Shown in pieces: positions 18,476 to 28,373 of a stretch of DNA of 64,000 nucleotides. Source of the stretch: Rhodopseudomonas pseudopalustris. GTDB taxonomy: Bacteria > Pseudomonadota > Alphaproteobacteria > Rhizobiales > Xanthobacteraceae. The translations under genes and the position numbers were made by a program. A model generated the notes under the pieces. It saw only the letters and a program-made list of their open reading frames with translations, did not search any database and was not told the origin of the DNA. Position 1 is the stretch's first letter. The number at the start of each line of letters is the position of its first letter. The stretch covers positions 558,001 through 622,000 of the forward strand of contig NZ_FODT01000001.1 in the NCBI RefSeq assembly GCF_900110435.1. Reading direction: 5' to 3'.

Positions 18476-18550
18476 GTCATGCGCGGGCTTGACCCGCGCA
18501 TCCGTCACTCTTGAGAAGGATGGATTGCCGGGTCAAGCCCGGCAATGACG
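18476..18550. repeat. Palindromic intergenic repeat, family D, between ugpB and ugpA
   Basis: GTCATGCGCGGGCTTGACCC and its partner GGGTCAAGCCCGGCAATGAC form a long imperfect inverted repeat, with short self-complementary cores GCGGGCTTGACCCGC and GCCGGGTCAAGCCCGGC. I recognise this GTCATTGCCGGGCTTGACCC type as common between genes in Bradyrhizobium relatives. Its place between binding protein and permease genes suggests mRNA 3'-end protection. Confidence 0.8.
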
Positions 18551-18572
18551 GTTGGTGTGAATTGCGGATGAC

Positions 18573-19898
18573 TTACTTCACCGCGGTCTTTTCGAATTGA
18601 CGCAGCATGGTGTTGCCGCGGGTGACGGCAGCGTCGAGCGCTTCCTTCGCGGTCTTCTTGCCGGCTAGGGCCTGTTCGATCTCCTCGGCCCACAGGTCGC
18701 GCAGTTGCACCATGTTGCCGAGCCGCAGGCCGCGCGAATTCTCGGTCGGAGGCTTGTTGGTCAGTTCCTTGATCGGCGTCTCGAGATAGGGCGCTTCCTT
18801 GTAGAAGCCCTCGGCCTTGGCCTTCTCATAGGCCGCCATGGTGATCGGCAGATAACCCGAGGCCTTGTGGACCGCGACCTGGCGGTCGGTGTCGGACAGG
18901 AATGCCAGGAATTTGGCGACGCCCTTGTATTCCTCGGGTGTCTTGCCGCCCATCACCCACAGCGATGCGCCGCCGATGATCGAATTCTGCGGGGCGCCCT
19001 TCACGTCCGGGTAGTACGGCATCGGCGCGCTGGTCCAATTGAACTTGGCCTGCGACTTGACGTTGCCGAAGAAGCCCGACGAGGTCAGGAACAGCGGGCA
19101 CTCGCCCGATGTGAAGCGTCCCTCGCCGGTGTTGGTGCGGCCGGAATAGTCGAAGGTCTTGTCCTTCTGCAACTCGATCAGCTTGTCGAGATGCTTGACC
19201 TGCACCGGTCCGTTGAATTCAAGCTTGGTGTCGAAGCCGTCGAGACCGTTCGCCTTGCTCGCCAGCGGCACGTTGTGCCAGGCGGACAACTGCTCGACAT
19301 GGGCCCAGGTCACCCAGGCGGTGGAGAAGCCGCAGGTGGCATAGCCGGCCGCTTTCAGCTTCTTTGCGCCTTCGAAAACTTCGGGCCAGGTCTTCGGGAT
19401 CTCGGCGATGTCGGCCTTCTTCAGCGCGTCGAGATTGACCCACATCACCATCGACGACGAGTTGAAGGGGAACGACAGCATCTCGCCCTTCGAGGTCGAG
19501 TAGTAACCGGTGATCGCCGGCAAATAGGCCTTGGCGTCGAACGGTTCGCCGGTCTCCTGCATCAATTTGTAGACCGGCTTCACCGCGCCGGTCGCCGCCA
19601 TCATGGTGGCGGTTCCGACCTCGAACACCTGCATGATATGCGGCGCGTTGCCGGCGCGGAACGCGGCGATGCCGGCGTTCATCGTGTCGGCGTAGCCGCC
19701 TTTGTAACTCGGGACGACCTTGTAGTCGCTCTGCGCTGCGTTGAAGTCATTGGCAAGCTTGACGACGACGTCGTTGTTGCCGCCGGTCATGGCGTGCCAC
19801 CACTGGATCTCGGTCGCCGCATGCGCCGGCGTGGCGATCGCCAGAGTCGCAGCGATCGCGGTTGCGGCCGCAGTCGGACCAAAGAAACGAAATGCCAT
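18573..19898 (-). CDS. ugpB: sn-Glycerol-3-phosphate ABC transporter substrate-binding protein UgpB
   Basis: A periplasmic solute-binding protein of 441 residues. The signal peptide is at residues 1-28 (AAATAIAATLAIATPAHAA), followed by TEIQWWHAMTGGNNDVV. VVPSYKGGYADTMNAGIAAF, FPFNSSSMVMW, NSIIGGASLWVMGGK and RGLRLGNMVQLRDLWAEE are the UgpB ligand-binding stretches. The ATG at 19898 has GGGAGG upstream. It is the first gene of ugpBAEC, which imports glycerol-3-phosphate and its diesters as carbon and phosphate source. No ugpQ is seen nearby. A Pho-box-like repeat lies about 55 bases upstream. Confidence 0.95.
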   Translation of the reverse strand: MAFRFFGPTAAATAIAATLAIATPAHAATEIQWWHAMTGGNNDVVVKLANDFNAAQSDYKVVPSYKGGYADTMNAGIAAFRAGNAPHIMQVFEVGTATMMAATGAVKPVYKLMQETGEPFDAKAYLPAITGYYSTSKGEMLSFPFNSSSMVMWVNLDALKKADIAEIPKTWPEVFEGAKKLKAAGYATCGFSTAWVTWAHVEQLSAWHNVPLASKANGLDGFDTKLEFNGPVQVKHLDKLIELQKDKTFDYSGRTNTGEGRFTSGECPLFLTSSGFFGNVKSQAKFNWTSAPMPYYPDVKGAPQNSIIGGASLWVMGGKTPEEYKGVAKFLAFLSDTDRQVAVHKASGYLPITMAAYEKAKAEGFYKEAPYLETPIKELTNKPPTENSRGLRLGNMVQLRDLWAEEIEQALAGKKTAKEALDAAVTRGNTMLRQFEKTAVK

Positions 19899-19952
19899 AT
19901 AAACCTCCCGGTTGGGCACTCATCTACGCGACTGGCGCGGTAGCAGCGCGAA

Positions 19953-19970
19953 ATGACGGACAGATGACCC
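19953..19970 (-). promoter_or_regulatory. Pho-box-like direct repeat upstream of ugpB
   Basis: The minus strand reads GGGTCAT-CTGT-CCGTCAT-TT: two 7-mers each matching CTGTCAT at 5 of 7 positions, at the 11-bp period of a PhoB binding site. ugp genes are PhoB-controlled in E. coli and rhizobia. The match is partial, so this is a candidate only. Confidence 0.45.
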
Positions 19971-20103
19971 CAGCGGTGAGCGTATATGCGACCTGCCGAC
20001 ACGGGGAAAGCGCTGCAGTGGACAAACGTCTCTGCTGCGCTGCAACGGAGTGCGGCGCAGCGCGCGCGTGCGATGATCGGACGCAAGCCGAAACGCGCCT
20101 AGA

Positions 20104-21309
20104 CTACCGTTTGCGTTCGGGCCCGCTGACTACGCCGTCCGCGACGAGCTTTGAGATCTCGTCCGGCGAATAGCCGAACTCGCCGAGCACTTCGCCGGCG
20201 TGCTGGCTGAATTTCGGCGGCAAGCCGCGCAGGCTGGCTTTGGTACGCTCGAACCGGATCGGCGACGCAACACCCTTGTACCAGTCCTGCTCAATCACAT
20301 CGCCGCGGTGCGTGGTATGCGGGCTGGTGAGCGCCTTGTCGATCGACTGCACCGGCCCCGCCGGCAAGCCGGCATCGAGCAGCCGGTCGCATAGCGGCGC
20401 CGCATCGTGCTGGCGGAACACCGCCTCGAGCTCGGTGCGAAGCGCGGCCCGGTTGGCGATCCGGTCCTTGTTGCGGGCGAAGCGCGGGTCGGTGCCGAGT
20501 TCAGGCTTACCGATCTCCTTGCACAGCTTTCGGAAGGTGCCGTCATTGCCGACGCCGGTGAAAATCTTGCCGTCGCGCGCCTCGAAGATCGCATAGGGCA
20601 CGAGATTGGGATGCTCGTTGCCGGTCAGCGCAGGCGGCTTGCCGTGCAGGAAATAGTTCGCCGTATGCGGGTGCATGATGGCGAGACCGGTCTCGTACAG
20701 CGTAGTTTCGAGGAACTGCCCCTTGCCCGAGCGCTGGCGTTCCGACAGCGCCATCAGGATGCCGATGGCGGCGTAAAGGCCAGTGGTGATGTCGACCAGC
20801 GGCACGCCGATTCGCATCGGCCCACTCTCGGGCGAGCCGGTCGCAGCGATCATGCCGGTCATCGCCTGGATGATCGCGTCGTAGCCCGGATTGCCGCCGC
20901 GCGGGCCGTCGGCGCCGAAGCCGGAAATCCGGCAATGCACCAGACGGGGGAATTTCTCCCGGACGATGTCGTTGCCGAGGCCCCATTTGTCCAGCGTGCC
21001 GGGCTTGAAGTTCTCGATCAGCACGTCGGCGTCCTTGAGCATCTCGAGCAGAACGTCGCGGCCGCCGGGCGAGGCGAGATCGAGCCCGATCGAGCGCTTG
21101 TTGCGGTTGATGCCAATGAAATACGCCGCATCGTCGTCGTGGAAAGGGGGACCCCAATCGCGGACTTCGTCGCCGGCGGGCGGTTCGACCTTGATGACAT
21201 CGGCGCCATGGTCGGCGAGAATCTGTGTGCAGTACGGGCCGCCAAGAACGCGCGTCAGATCAATCACGCGCAATCCGGCCATCGCGCCGGGCATCAATGC
21301 AGCAGTCAT
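20104..21309 (-). CDS. CaiB/BaiF family (class III) CoA transferase
   Basis: A 401-residue type III CoA transferase: GLRVIDLTRVLGGPYCTQILAD, IKVEPPAGDEVRDWGPP, FIGINRNKRSIGLDL, FKPGTLDKWGL, and PGYDAIIQAMTG with the Asp that forms the acyl/CoA intermediate in this family. It continues SPESGPMRIGVPLVDITTG and ends with the HRGDVIEQ region. Such enzymes move CoA between carboxylic acids, for example succinyl-CoA:dicarboxylate or carnitine/formyl transfers. The substrate cannot be told. It is a single gene on the minus strand downstream of tRNA-Ala. Confidence 0.92.
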   Translation of the reverse strand: MTAALMPGAMAGLRVIDLTRVLGGPYCTQILADHGADVIKVEPPAGDEVRDWGPPFHDDDAAYFIGINRNKRSIGLDLASPGGRDVLLEMLKDADVLIENFKPGTLDKWGLGNDIVREKFPRLVHCRISGFGADGPRGGNPGYDAIIQAMTGMIAATGSPESGPMRIGVPLVDITTGLYAAIGILMALSERQRSGKGQFLETTLYETGLAIMHPHTANYFLHGKPPALTGNEHPNLVPYAIFEARDGKIFTGVGNDGTFRKLCKEIGKPELGTDPRFARNKDRIANRAALRTELEAVFRQHDAAPLCDRLLDAGLPAGPVQSIDKALTSPHTTHRGDVIEQDWYKGVASPIRFERTKASLRGLPPKFSQHAGEVLGEFGYSPDEISKLVADGVVSGPERKR

Positions 21310-21469
21310 GAGGGCTTTCTTGCGAAGCTTTGAGGGAGCGGAAACTTACCGTTCAAAGCCGTAGCTTGGCAAATGCCGCTCGCTTCGGGCTATGCCGCGT
21401 CAGTGTCCGCCAGCTTTGCGAAGGAACCGGGTGGTTTGCCTAATCGTCGCTTCAGACGCGAACGAAGGT

Positions 21470-21545
<76 letters not shown>

Positions 21546-21612
21546 TGACCTTGGGTGCGCGCGGGCAAATCGTCCGCGCGCGGCATTCGTTGATCACATA
21601 TCGGCGACGATC

Positions 21613-22017
21613 TCAAGTCTCCTCATCGCCAGAAACGTCACCAATGATGTCGGTGACGTCTTCATCCCCTTCTTCTTCGTCGGCGATGAAGGTCGAATCG
21701 TCGTCATCCTCGATCGATTCGTCGATTTCGATATCGTCCTCGGACTCCGGAACAATCGCCTTGACCTTGCCGGTCTTCTCTTCGGCATCGGCCTCCTCGA
21801 GCGACACCAGCTCTTCGGCCTCCATCGCCTCGGGCGCCTCGGCGGCGGCAGGGGCTGCGGCAGAGCGCGAGTCGGCCCGGGTTCGCGGCGCCACCACCGG
21901 CGCAATCGGCACGACCTCGCCGGTATAGGGCGAGATCACCGGATTCTTGTTCAGATCGTAGAACTTTTTGCCTGTCGTCGGGCAAATACGCTTGGTTCCG
22001 AGATCGGATTTCGCCAC
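21613..22017 (-). CDS. FYDLN-acid family protein (TIGR02300)
   Basis: A 134-residue protein starting with a [23 protein letters not shown], then [17 protein letters not shown]. That conserved head with the FYDLN motif is followed by an Ala-rich linker and a very acidic tail ([17 protein letters not shown] and similar), which defines the FYDLN_acid family. The head resembles a small zinc-ribbon-like or DnaK/translation-associated motif, but the function is unknown. An ATG at 22071 would add 18 residues atypical for the family, so the GTG at 22017 is preferred. It is divergent from aroA. Confidence 0.88.
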   Translation of the reverse strand: MAKSDLGTKRICPTTGKKFYDLNKNPVISPYTGEVVPIAPVVAPRTRADSRSAAAPAAAEAPEAMEAEELVSLEEADAEEKTGKVKAIVPESEDDIEIDESIEDDDDSTFIADEEEGDEDVTDIIGDVSGDEET

Positions 22018-22165
22018 TTGTGCAACCTTGGGATTTCTTGAAAAACGGTGCTTCACTTGGCTAGTTGCCACGCTGGTGTCAATAGCGGTTTATGCGGTAC
22101 CGGCCGGCCACGCGCTGCGTACGGCCGCAATCGATCACGCGCCTGACGCGCAGGGGACCCCAATC

Positions 22166-23503
22166 TTGAGCCATTCAGACCAAACCTCACCGCTCGAGGC
22201 GCGCAAGAGCGCAGCGCTGAGCGGGACTGCCCGCGTGCCCGGGGACAAGTCGATTTCCCACCGCGCCCTGATTCTCGGGGCGCTCGCGGTCGGCGAGACC
22301 CGGATTTCCGGTCTGCTCGAGGGACAGGACGTGATCGATACCGGCAAGGCGATGCGTGCGCTGGGCGCCCGGGTCGAGCGCACCGGCGAATTCGCCTGGA
22401 CGGTCCGCGGCGTCGGCGTCGCCGGCTTCGCCCAGCCCGAGGCGCCGCTCGATTTCGGCAATTCCGGCACCGGCTGCCGGCTGGCGATGGGCGCTGTCGC
22501 CGGCTCTCCGATCACCGCGACCTTCGACGGCGACGCCTCGCTGCGCAGCCGGCCGATGCGGCGGATCGTCGATCCGCTGGAGCAGATGGGCGCCCGGGTG
22601 ATCCAGAGCCACGAGGGCGGCCGGCTCCCCCTCACCCTGCAGGGCGCACGCGACCCGCTGCCGATCACCTACCGCACCCCGGTGCCGTCAGCGCAGATCA
22701 AGTCGGCGGTGCTGCTCGCCGGGCTCTCGGCGCCAGGCGTCACCACCGTGATCGAAGCCGAGGCGAGCCGCGACCATACCGAGCTGATGCTGCAGCATTT
22801 CGGCGCGACGCTGGTGACGGAGCCGGAAGGCGCCCACGGCCGCAAGATTTCCCTGACCGGCCAGCCCGAGCTGCGCGGCGCCCGGGTGGTGGTGCCGGCC
22901 GACCCGTCGTCAGCCGCGTTCCCGATGGTCGCCGCGCTGCTGGTGCCGGGCTCGGACATCGTGCTGACCGAGGTGATGACCAACCCGCTGCGGACCGGCC
23001 TGATCACGACGCTGCGCGAGATGGGCGGCGCAATTGAGGAGAGCGAAACCCGCGACGATACAGGGGAGCCGATGGCGCAATTCCGCATCCGCGGCTCGCG
23101 GCTGCGCGGCGTCGAGGTGCCGCCGGAGCGGGCGCCATCGATGATCGACGAATATCTGGTGCTGGCTGTCGCGGCCGCCTTCGCCGAGGGCACTACTGTG
23201 ATGCGCGGTCTGCACGAGCTGCGGGTCAAGGAATCCGACCGCCTGGAAGCGACCGCGGATATGCTGCGGGTCAACGGCGTCAAGGTCGAGATCGTCGGCG
23301 ACGATCTGATCGTCGAGGGCAAGGGCCACGTACCGGGCGGCGGCCTGGTCGCCACTCACATGGATCACCGCATCGCGATGTCGGCGCTGGTGATGGGACT
23401 TGCCGCGGACAGGCCGGTCAAGGTCGACGATACCGCCTTCATCGCCACCAGCTTCCCGGATTTCGTGCCGATGATGCGGCGGCTGGGCGGCGAGCTGGCG
23501 TAA
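22166..23503 (+). CDS. aroA: 3-Phosphoshikimate 1-carboxyvinyltransferase (EPSP synthase), class II
   Basis: AroA transfers enolpyruvyl from PEP to shikimate-3-phosphate in aromatic amino-acid synthesis. The 445-residue protein shows [61 protein letters not shown] and [14 protein letters not shown], and resembles the Agrobacterium CP4 (class II) enzyme throughout. The start is TTG at 22166 with AGGGG upstream, giving [15 protein letters not shown] as in CP4 (MSHGASSRP...). At the CP4 Ala100 position this protein has Gly101. cmk and rpsA follow in the usual order, but an acyltransferase gene on the other strand intervenes. Confidence 0.96.
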   Translation: MSHSDQTSPLEARKSAALSGTARVPGDKSISHRALILGALAVGETRISGLLEGQDVIDTGKAMRALGARVERTGEFAWTVRGVGVAGFAQPEAPLDFGNSGTGCRLAMGAVAGSPITATFDGDASLRSRPMRRIVDPLEQMGARVIQSHEGGRLPLTLQGARDPLPITYRTPVPSAQIKSAVLLAGLSAPGVTTVIEAEASRDHTELMLQHFGATLVTEPEGAHGRKISLTGQPELRGARVVVPADPSSAAFPMVAALLVPGSDIVLTEVMTNPLRTGLITTLREMGGAIEESETRDDTGEPMAQFRIRGSRLRGVEVPPERAPSMIDEYLVLAVAAAFAEGTTVMRGLHELRVKESDRLEATADMLRVNGVKVEIVGDDLIVEGKGHVPGGGLVATHMDHRIAMSALVMGLAADRPVKVDDTAFIATSFPDFVPMMRRLGGELA

Positions 23504-23520
23504 TCGTTTCCGCGCGAATC

Positions 23521-24195
23521 TCAGGCCGGCTCGACCGGAATGCGGCCGACCAGCCGATCGGTCTCCTGCTGCGCGGCGGTCAGCGACGCCGACAGCCGCG
23601 CCCGGATCTCGGCGCGATCGGCATCGGCATCGACGATCACCGGCTCGCCGAATCGAATCGCAACCCTCGAAAACAGTCCTGGCAGCATCAACCGGTCCCA
23701 GCTGCGCAGCAGCTTGCCGCGCTGCAGGCTGACGGCGACGGGCAGGATCGGCAGGCCGGTCAGCCGGGCGAGGTCGAGAATGCCGTCGTTGTTGATATGC
23801 ATTCGCGGGCCGCGCGGACCATCGGGCGTCACAAACAGGCTGTGGCCGTCCCGCGCCAGCCGCAGCATCTCGCGCGCCGCCCGCATCCCGCCCTTGGAAC
23901 TTGAACCGACCGCAGTCTGGATCCCAAACACAGTGCCGGCCTTGCTGATGATCTGGCCGTCACGATGGCCACTGATCAGCGCGACCAACGGTTTGCTCCC
24001 GTTGCGCAGCATCGGAAGCATGTTCAGCCGGCCGTGCCACATCGCCAGGATGTACGGCTCCGCAATCGGAAACGGCGCACGATCAAACCGACCGGTCCAC
24101 ATCACGAACTGGAAATAGATTGCGGCGGGAATCACCGCCGTCCATTGGAATGCGTCGCTCCTCAGGATGCGTTTGACGAAAGCAGGAGTGGCCAT
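23521..24195 (-). CDS. Lysophospholipid acyltransferase family protein (DUF374)
   Basis: A 224-residue single-domain acyltransferase: AMWHGRLNMLPML carries the His of the HxxxxD-like box, then LISGHRDGQIIS, GSSSKGGMRAAREMLRL, FVTPDGPRGPRM and LARLTGLPILPVAVS. This DUF374 subgroup belongs to the PlsC/LpxL-like superfamily and probably acylates a lipid in the inner membrane; the substrate is not known. I chose the ATG at 24195. The frame is open further upstream but not family-like. It converges with aroA (17-base gap) and is divergent from cmk. Confidence 0.86.
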   Translation of the reverse strand: MATPAFVKRILRSDAFQWTAVIPAAIYFQFVMWTGRFDRAPFPIAEPYILAMWHGRLNMLPMLRNGSKPLVALISGHRDGQIISKAGTVFGIQTAVGSSSKGGMRAAREMLRLARDGHSLFVTPDGPRGPRMHINNDGILDLARLTGLPILPVAVSLQRGKLLRSWDRLMLPGLFSRVAIRFGEPVIVDADADRAEIRARLSASLTAAQQETDRLVGRIPVEPA

Positions 24196-24365
24196 ACCGA
24201 GGATTGTCCGGGCAGAGATCTGTTCGCGGCATGCCGGGCTGGTTTCCGCGGCTCGGGGGTTTATACCGGCCAACGGGAAGCTGCAAACCACGCCGCTTGA
24301 AATCCATCTCGCTCACGTGTTGAACCGCAGCTGCGCCGTTGGCCTATTGGAAACTCGAGAACAGC

Positions 24366-25004
24366 ATGATCATCGCCATCGACGGACCGGCCGCTTCCGG
24401 CAAGGGCACGCTCGGCAAGCGGCTCGCCGCCCACTATGGCTTTCGGCACCTTGATACCGGCGTAATCTACCGTGCGGTCGCCAAGGCGCTGCTGGACGGG
24501 GGCGCCGACCTGACCGACGAAGCCCGGGCTGTCGCCGCCGCGCGCAAGCTCGATCCCGGCATTTTCGGCGACCCCGCGCTCAAGAGCCAGACCGTTGGCG
24601 ACGCCGCCTCGGTGATTTCGGCCTATGCCCCGCTCCGCGAGGCGCTGGTCAGCTTTCAAAGGCAATTCGCCGCCGATCCGCCGGGCGCCGTGCTGGACGG
24701 GCGCGATATTGGGACTGTGATTTGCCCCGACGCAGACGTGAAGATCTTTGTCATCGCCGATCCCGTGGTGCGCGCCCGCCGCCGGACGCTGGAGGCCCTT
24801 GCACGCGGCGAGGCTGCCGACGAGGCGCGAGTCCTCGCTGACATCCTCAAGCGCGACGAGCGCGACAGGAACCGCAGCGCAGCGCCGCTGACGCAGGCGC
24901 CCGATGCAGTCTTGCTCGACAATTCCAATTTGGATATAGAAGGCGGCGTCCGGGCCGCCATCGATATTGTCGAGGCCGTTCGAGCGGGCCGGCGTCGGGT
25001 CTGA
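24366..25004 (+). CDS. cmk: Cytidylate kinase
   Basis: Cmk phosphorylates CMP and dCMP to the diphosphates. The 212-residue protein has the P-loop [11 protein letters not shown] at residues 5-15, [32 protein letters not shown] and the lid [17 protein letters not shown], all signatures of the CMP kinase family. The ATG at 24366 directly starts the [14 protein letters not shown] core. It precedes rpsA by 294 bases, the standard pairing. Confidence 0.96.
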   Translation: MIIAIDGPAASGKGTLGKRLAAHYGFRHLDTGVIYRAVAKALLDGGADLTDEARAVAAARKLDPGIFGDPALKSQTVGDAASVISAYAPLREALVSFQRQFAADPPGAVLDGRDIGTVICPDADVKIFVIADPVVRARRRTLEALARGEAADEARVLADILKRDERDRNRSAAPLTQAPDAVLLDNSNLDIEGGVRAAIDIVEAVRAGRRRV

Positions 25005-25298
25005 GGACCAAACGACGCCGTCATTGGAGGAACGCCCGCTCCACGGTTTGAACAGATGGTCGAACGCACAACGTCCAGGTTTGTTTTGGCCTGCCGTATC
25101 GTTCACTGCCCGACCGATTCTTGGAATGACAGTTTTCTGATCCGATCGTTTCGGATCAACGGCTCGACCGTGCAGGCATGCTGCCGGCCCGCTCCGCAAT
25201 GATTTGCTGAGCGGTCGTCAGGTTCGCGGACCCCTGACACTGCGCGCGCGAGACGTCCCTCAACCGAACTGCCGGCGACATCCGCATCTGGAGAACAA

Positions 25299-26996
25299 AT
25301 GGCTTCGACTGATACTTACAACCCGACCCGCGACGATTTCGCCGCGATGCTCGACGAGTCCTTTGCCGGCGGCAATCTGCAGGAAAGCTCGGTCATCAAG
25401 GGCATCGTCGTTGCGATCGAAAAGGACATGGCCGTCATCGACGTCGGCCTGAAGACCGAAGGCCGCGTGGCACTGCGCGAATTCGCAGGACCCGGCCGTG
25501 AAAGCGAATTGAAGGTCGGCGACACCGTCGAAGTGTTCCTTGACCGGATCGAAAATGCGCTCGGCGAAGCCGTTCTGTCGCGCGACAAGGCGCGCCGCGA
25601 AGAGAGCTGGGGCAAGCTCGAGAAGGCCTTCCAGGGCAACGAGAAGGTGTTCGGCGTCATCTTCAACCAGGTCAAGGGCGGCTTCACGGTCGACCTCGAC
25701 GGCGCCGTGGCGTTCCTGCCGCGCTCGCAGGTCGACATCCGTCCGATCCGCGACGTCGCGCCGCTGATGAACAACTCGCAGCCGTTCCAGATCCTCAAGA
25801 TGGATCGCCGCCGCGGCAACATCGTGGTGTCGCGCCGCACGGTTCTCGAAGAGACCCGCGCCGAGCAGCGCCAGGAGCTGGTGCAGAACCTCGAAGAGGG
25901 TCAGGTGATCGACGGCGTCGTCAAGAACATCACCGATTACGGTGCGTTCGTCGACCTCGGCGGCATCGACGGCCTGCTGCACGTCACCGACATCGCCTGG
26001 CGCCGGGTCAATCACCCGACCGAGGTGCTGACGATCGGCCAGACCGTCAAGGTCAAGATCATCAAGATCAACCACGAGACCCACCGCATCTCGCTCGGCA
26101 TGAAGCAACTGCTGGACGATCCGTGGCAGGGCATCGAGGCGAAGTACCCGCTGAACGCGCGCTTCACCGGCCGCGTCACCAACATCACCGACTACGGCGC
26201 GTTCGTCGAGCTGGAGCCGGGCATCGAAGGCCTGATCCACGTCTCGGAGATGTCGTGGACCAAGAAGAACATGCACCCCGGCAAGATCGTTTCGACTTCG
26301 CAGGAAGTCGACGTGCAGGTGCTCGAGGTCGATTCGGTCAAGCGCCGGATTTCGCTCGGCCTCAAGCAGACCATGCGCAATCCGTGGGAAGTGTTCGTCG
26401 AGAAGTACCCGGTCGGTTCGACCGTCGAAGGCGAAGTCAAGAACAAGACCGAGTTCGGTCTGTTCCTCGGCCTCGACGGCGACGTCGACGGCATGGTCCA
26501 TCTCTCGGACCTCGACTGGAAGCAGCCGGGCGAGCAGGTGATCGACAACTTCAAGAAGGGCGACATGGTCAAGGCCGTGGTGCTCGACGTCGATGTCGAG
26601 AAGGAGCGCATCTCGCTCGGCGTCAAGCAGCTCGAAGGCGACCCCTTCGCCGAGCCGGGCGACGTCAAGAAGGGCGCGATCGTGACCTGCGAAGTGCTGG
26701 ACGTGAAGGAATCCGGGATCGACGTGCAGATCGTCGGCACCGACTTCGCGACCTTCATCAAGCGCTCGGAGCTGGCGCGCGACCGCAACGATCAGCGCAG
26801 CGACCGCTTCGCGGTCGGTGAGAAGGTCGACGCCCGCGTGATCCAGTTCGACAAGAAGGCCCGCAAGGTCCAGGTGTCGATCAAGGCGCTCGAAGTCGCC
26901 GAAGAGAAGGAAGCCATCGCGCAATACGGCTCGTCCGATTCGGGCGCGACGCTGGGCGACATCCTCGGCACCGCGCTCAAGCAGCGCGACAAGTAA
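25299..26996 (+). CDS. rpsA: 30S ribosomal protein S1
   Basis: S1 helps the 30S subunit bind and unfold mRNA. The 565-residue protein consists of six S1/OB repeats. Repeat boundaries are marked by VIKGIVVAIEKDMAVIDVGL, VFGVIFNQVKGGFTVDLDG, VIDGVVKNITDYGAFVDLGG, FTGRVTNITDYGAFVELEP, VEGEVKNKTEFGLFLGLDG and VTCEVLDVKESGIDVQI. Each ends in a RISLG-like strand. The length is the alphaproteobacterial norm. It is strongly terminated at 27024-27056. Confidence 0.97.
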   Translation: MASTDTYNPTRDDFAAMLDESFAGGNLQESSVIKGIVVAIEKDMAVIDVGLKTEGRVALREFAGPGRESELKVGDTVEVFLDRIENALGEAVLSRDKARREESWGKLEKAFQGNEKVFGVIFNQVKGGFTVDLDGAVAFLPRSQVDIRPIRDVAPLMNNSQPFQILKMDRRRGNIVVSRRTVLEETRAEQRQELVQNLEEGQVIDGVVKNITDYGAFVDLGGIDGLLHVTDIAWRRVNHPTEVLTIGQTVKVKIIKINHETHRISLGMKQLLDDPWQGIEAKYPLNARFTGRVTNITDYGAFVELEPGIEGLIHVSEMSWTKKNMHPGKIVSTSQEVDVQVLEVDSVKRRISLGLKQTMRNPWEVFVEKYPVGSTVEGEVKNKTEFGLFLGLDGDVDGMVHLSDLDWKQPGEQVIDNFKKGDMVKAVVLDVDVEKERISLGVKQLEGDPFAEPGDVKKGAIVTCEVLDVKESGIDVQIVGTDFATFIKRSELARDRNDQRSDRFAVGEKVDARVIQFDKKARKVQVSIKALEVAEEKEAIAQYGSSDSGATLGDILGTALKQRDK

Positions 26997-27023
26997 GCCT
27001 TTCGAGGCTTACGCCAAACGATC

Positions 27024-27056
27024 AGGGCTCCGGCATCGCCGGGGCCCTTTTTCTTT
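27024..27056 (+). terminator. Rho-independent terminator of rpsA
   Basis: GGGCTCCGGC-ATC-GCCGGGGCCC is a 10-bp GC-rich stem with a three-base loop, followed by TTTTTCTTTG. It begins 28 bases after the rpsA stop codon. Confidence 0.92.
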
Positions 27057-27246
27057 GACTTCGTTTGAAGGTTCTTGATGAATTGGCTCGATGCCGGCTC
27101 AGCCTGCGCCAGGGCGGCGAACAAATACGTCGCAAGCCGCCCGGACCTTGTTTTCTTCTTATTCGATTGCAATTGATGTAATCCCGTGACGGGAAATCAA
27201 CGATCCCCTCTGACAACCGTGAACATCGCTTCGCCGGAGAACCTCT

Positions 27247-28227
27247 ATGTCGCTTGATTCCGATGTGATCGTCGATCGCCGCCGCATCCGCCGCAAGCTG
27301 ACGTTCTGGCGGGTCGCCGCGGTGTTGGTGGCCATCGTCGCCGTGGTGGCGGTCGGCGCGATGGTGTCGCCCGCCGGACAGGGTGGGCTCGCGACCTCCA
27401 GCTCGATCGCGCGGATCAAGATCGACGGCCTGATCCGCAGCAATTCCGAGCGGGTCGAGGCACTGGAGCGGTTGGAGAAGTCGCAGAGCGCCGCCGTGAT
27501 CGTTCACATCAATTCGCCGGGCGGCACCACCGCAGGCTCGGAAGAACTCTACAACGCGCTGATGCGGCTGAAGGCCAAGAAGCCGATGGTGGTCGTGGTC
27601 GAGGGCCTGGCGGCTTCGGGCGGCTACATCGCTGCGCTCGCCTCCGATCACATCATCGCCCAGCAGAGCTCGCTGGTCGGCTCGATCGGCGTGCTGTTCC
27701 AATATCCGAACGTCTCCGAGCTGATGAAGACGGTCGGCGTCAAGGTCGAGGAAGTGAAATCGTCGCCGCTGAAGGCCGCGCCGAACGGATTCGAACCGAC
27801 CAGCCCCGAGGCGCGCGCCGCGCTGGAATCGCTGGTGCGAGATTCCTACGCGTGGTTTCGCGACATGGTGAAACAGCGCCGCAGCATGGATGACAATCAG
27901 CTCAGCGTGGTCGCTGACGGCCGCGTCTTCACCGGCCGTCAGGCGGTCAGTCTGAAGCTGATCGACGAACTCGGCGACGAAAAGACCGCGGTGGCGTGGC
28001 TGGAGACCGAGAAGAAGGTCAAGAGCGGCTTGCCGGTGCGCGATTTCAAGCTGTCTCCGCAGTTCGGCGATCTGGCGTTCCTGCGGGTGGCGGCGTCGGT
28101 GACGCTGGATGCACTCGGCTTGGGCGCGATCGCGCGGCAGATCGAGCAATCGGGCGCGGTGCAGTCGGTCGAGCGGCTTGGCCTCGACGGCATGCTGGCG
28201 CTGTGGGCGCCGGGCGGCTCGCGCTGA
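27247..28227 (+). CDS. sppA: Signal peptide peptidase SppA, short (36K) type
   Basis: A membrane-bound serine/lysine protease that degrades cleaved signal peptides. The 326-residue protein has an N-terminal signal-anchor (about residues 20-42, FWRVAAVLVAIVAVVAVGAM) and the S49 peptidase core. NSPGGTTAGSEE is the ClpP-like oxyanion region, GLAASGGYIAALASD has the nucleophile Ser, and SSPLKAAPNGFEP has the likely catalytic Lys. ADGRVFTGRQA and LIDELGDEKTA follow. It is followed by ihfB, the usual order in Alphaproteobacteria. Confidence 0.94.
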   Translation: MSLDSDVIVDRRRIRRKLTFWRVAAVLVAIVAVVAVGAMVSPAGQGGLATSSSIARIKIDGLIRSNSERVEALERLEKSQSAAVIVHINSPGGTTAGSEELYNALMRLKAKKPMVVVVEGLAASGGYIAALASDHIIAQQSSLVGSIGVLFQYPNVSELMKTVGVKVEEVKSSPLKAAPNGFEPTSPEARAALESLVRDSYAWFRDMVKQRRSMDDNQLSVVADGRVFTGRQAVSLKLIDELGDEKTAVAWLETEKKVKSGLPVRDFKLSPQFGDLAFLRVAASVTLDALGLGAIARQIEQSGAVQSVERLGLDGMLALWAPGGSR

Positions 28228-28373
28228 CGGCTCGCGGTATCCGAGAGCCTTTAAAACCGTCTTGCAAGCACCGCCGCGAGACATTGTCCAGCTCTGTCGA
28301 TTTGATTTAGCGTCTTGACAGTTCACAGTATTTTCAAGGAAATGGCGATCCGCACGCACGGACCACATCCTCG

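Noticed and set aside
28314-28345. TTGACA before ihfB as a sigma-70 promoter
   Set aside because: No acceptable -10 hexamer is found 16-18 bases downstream, so I did not annotate it.
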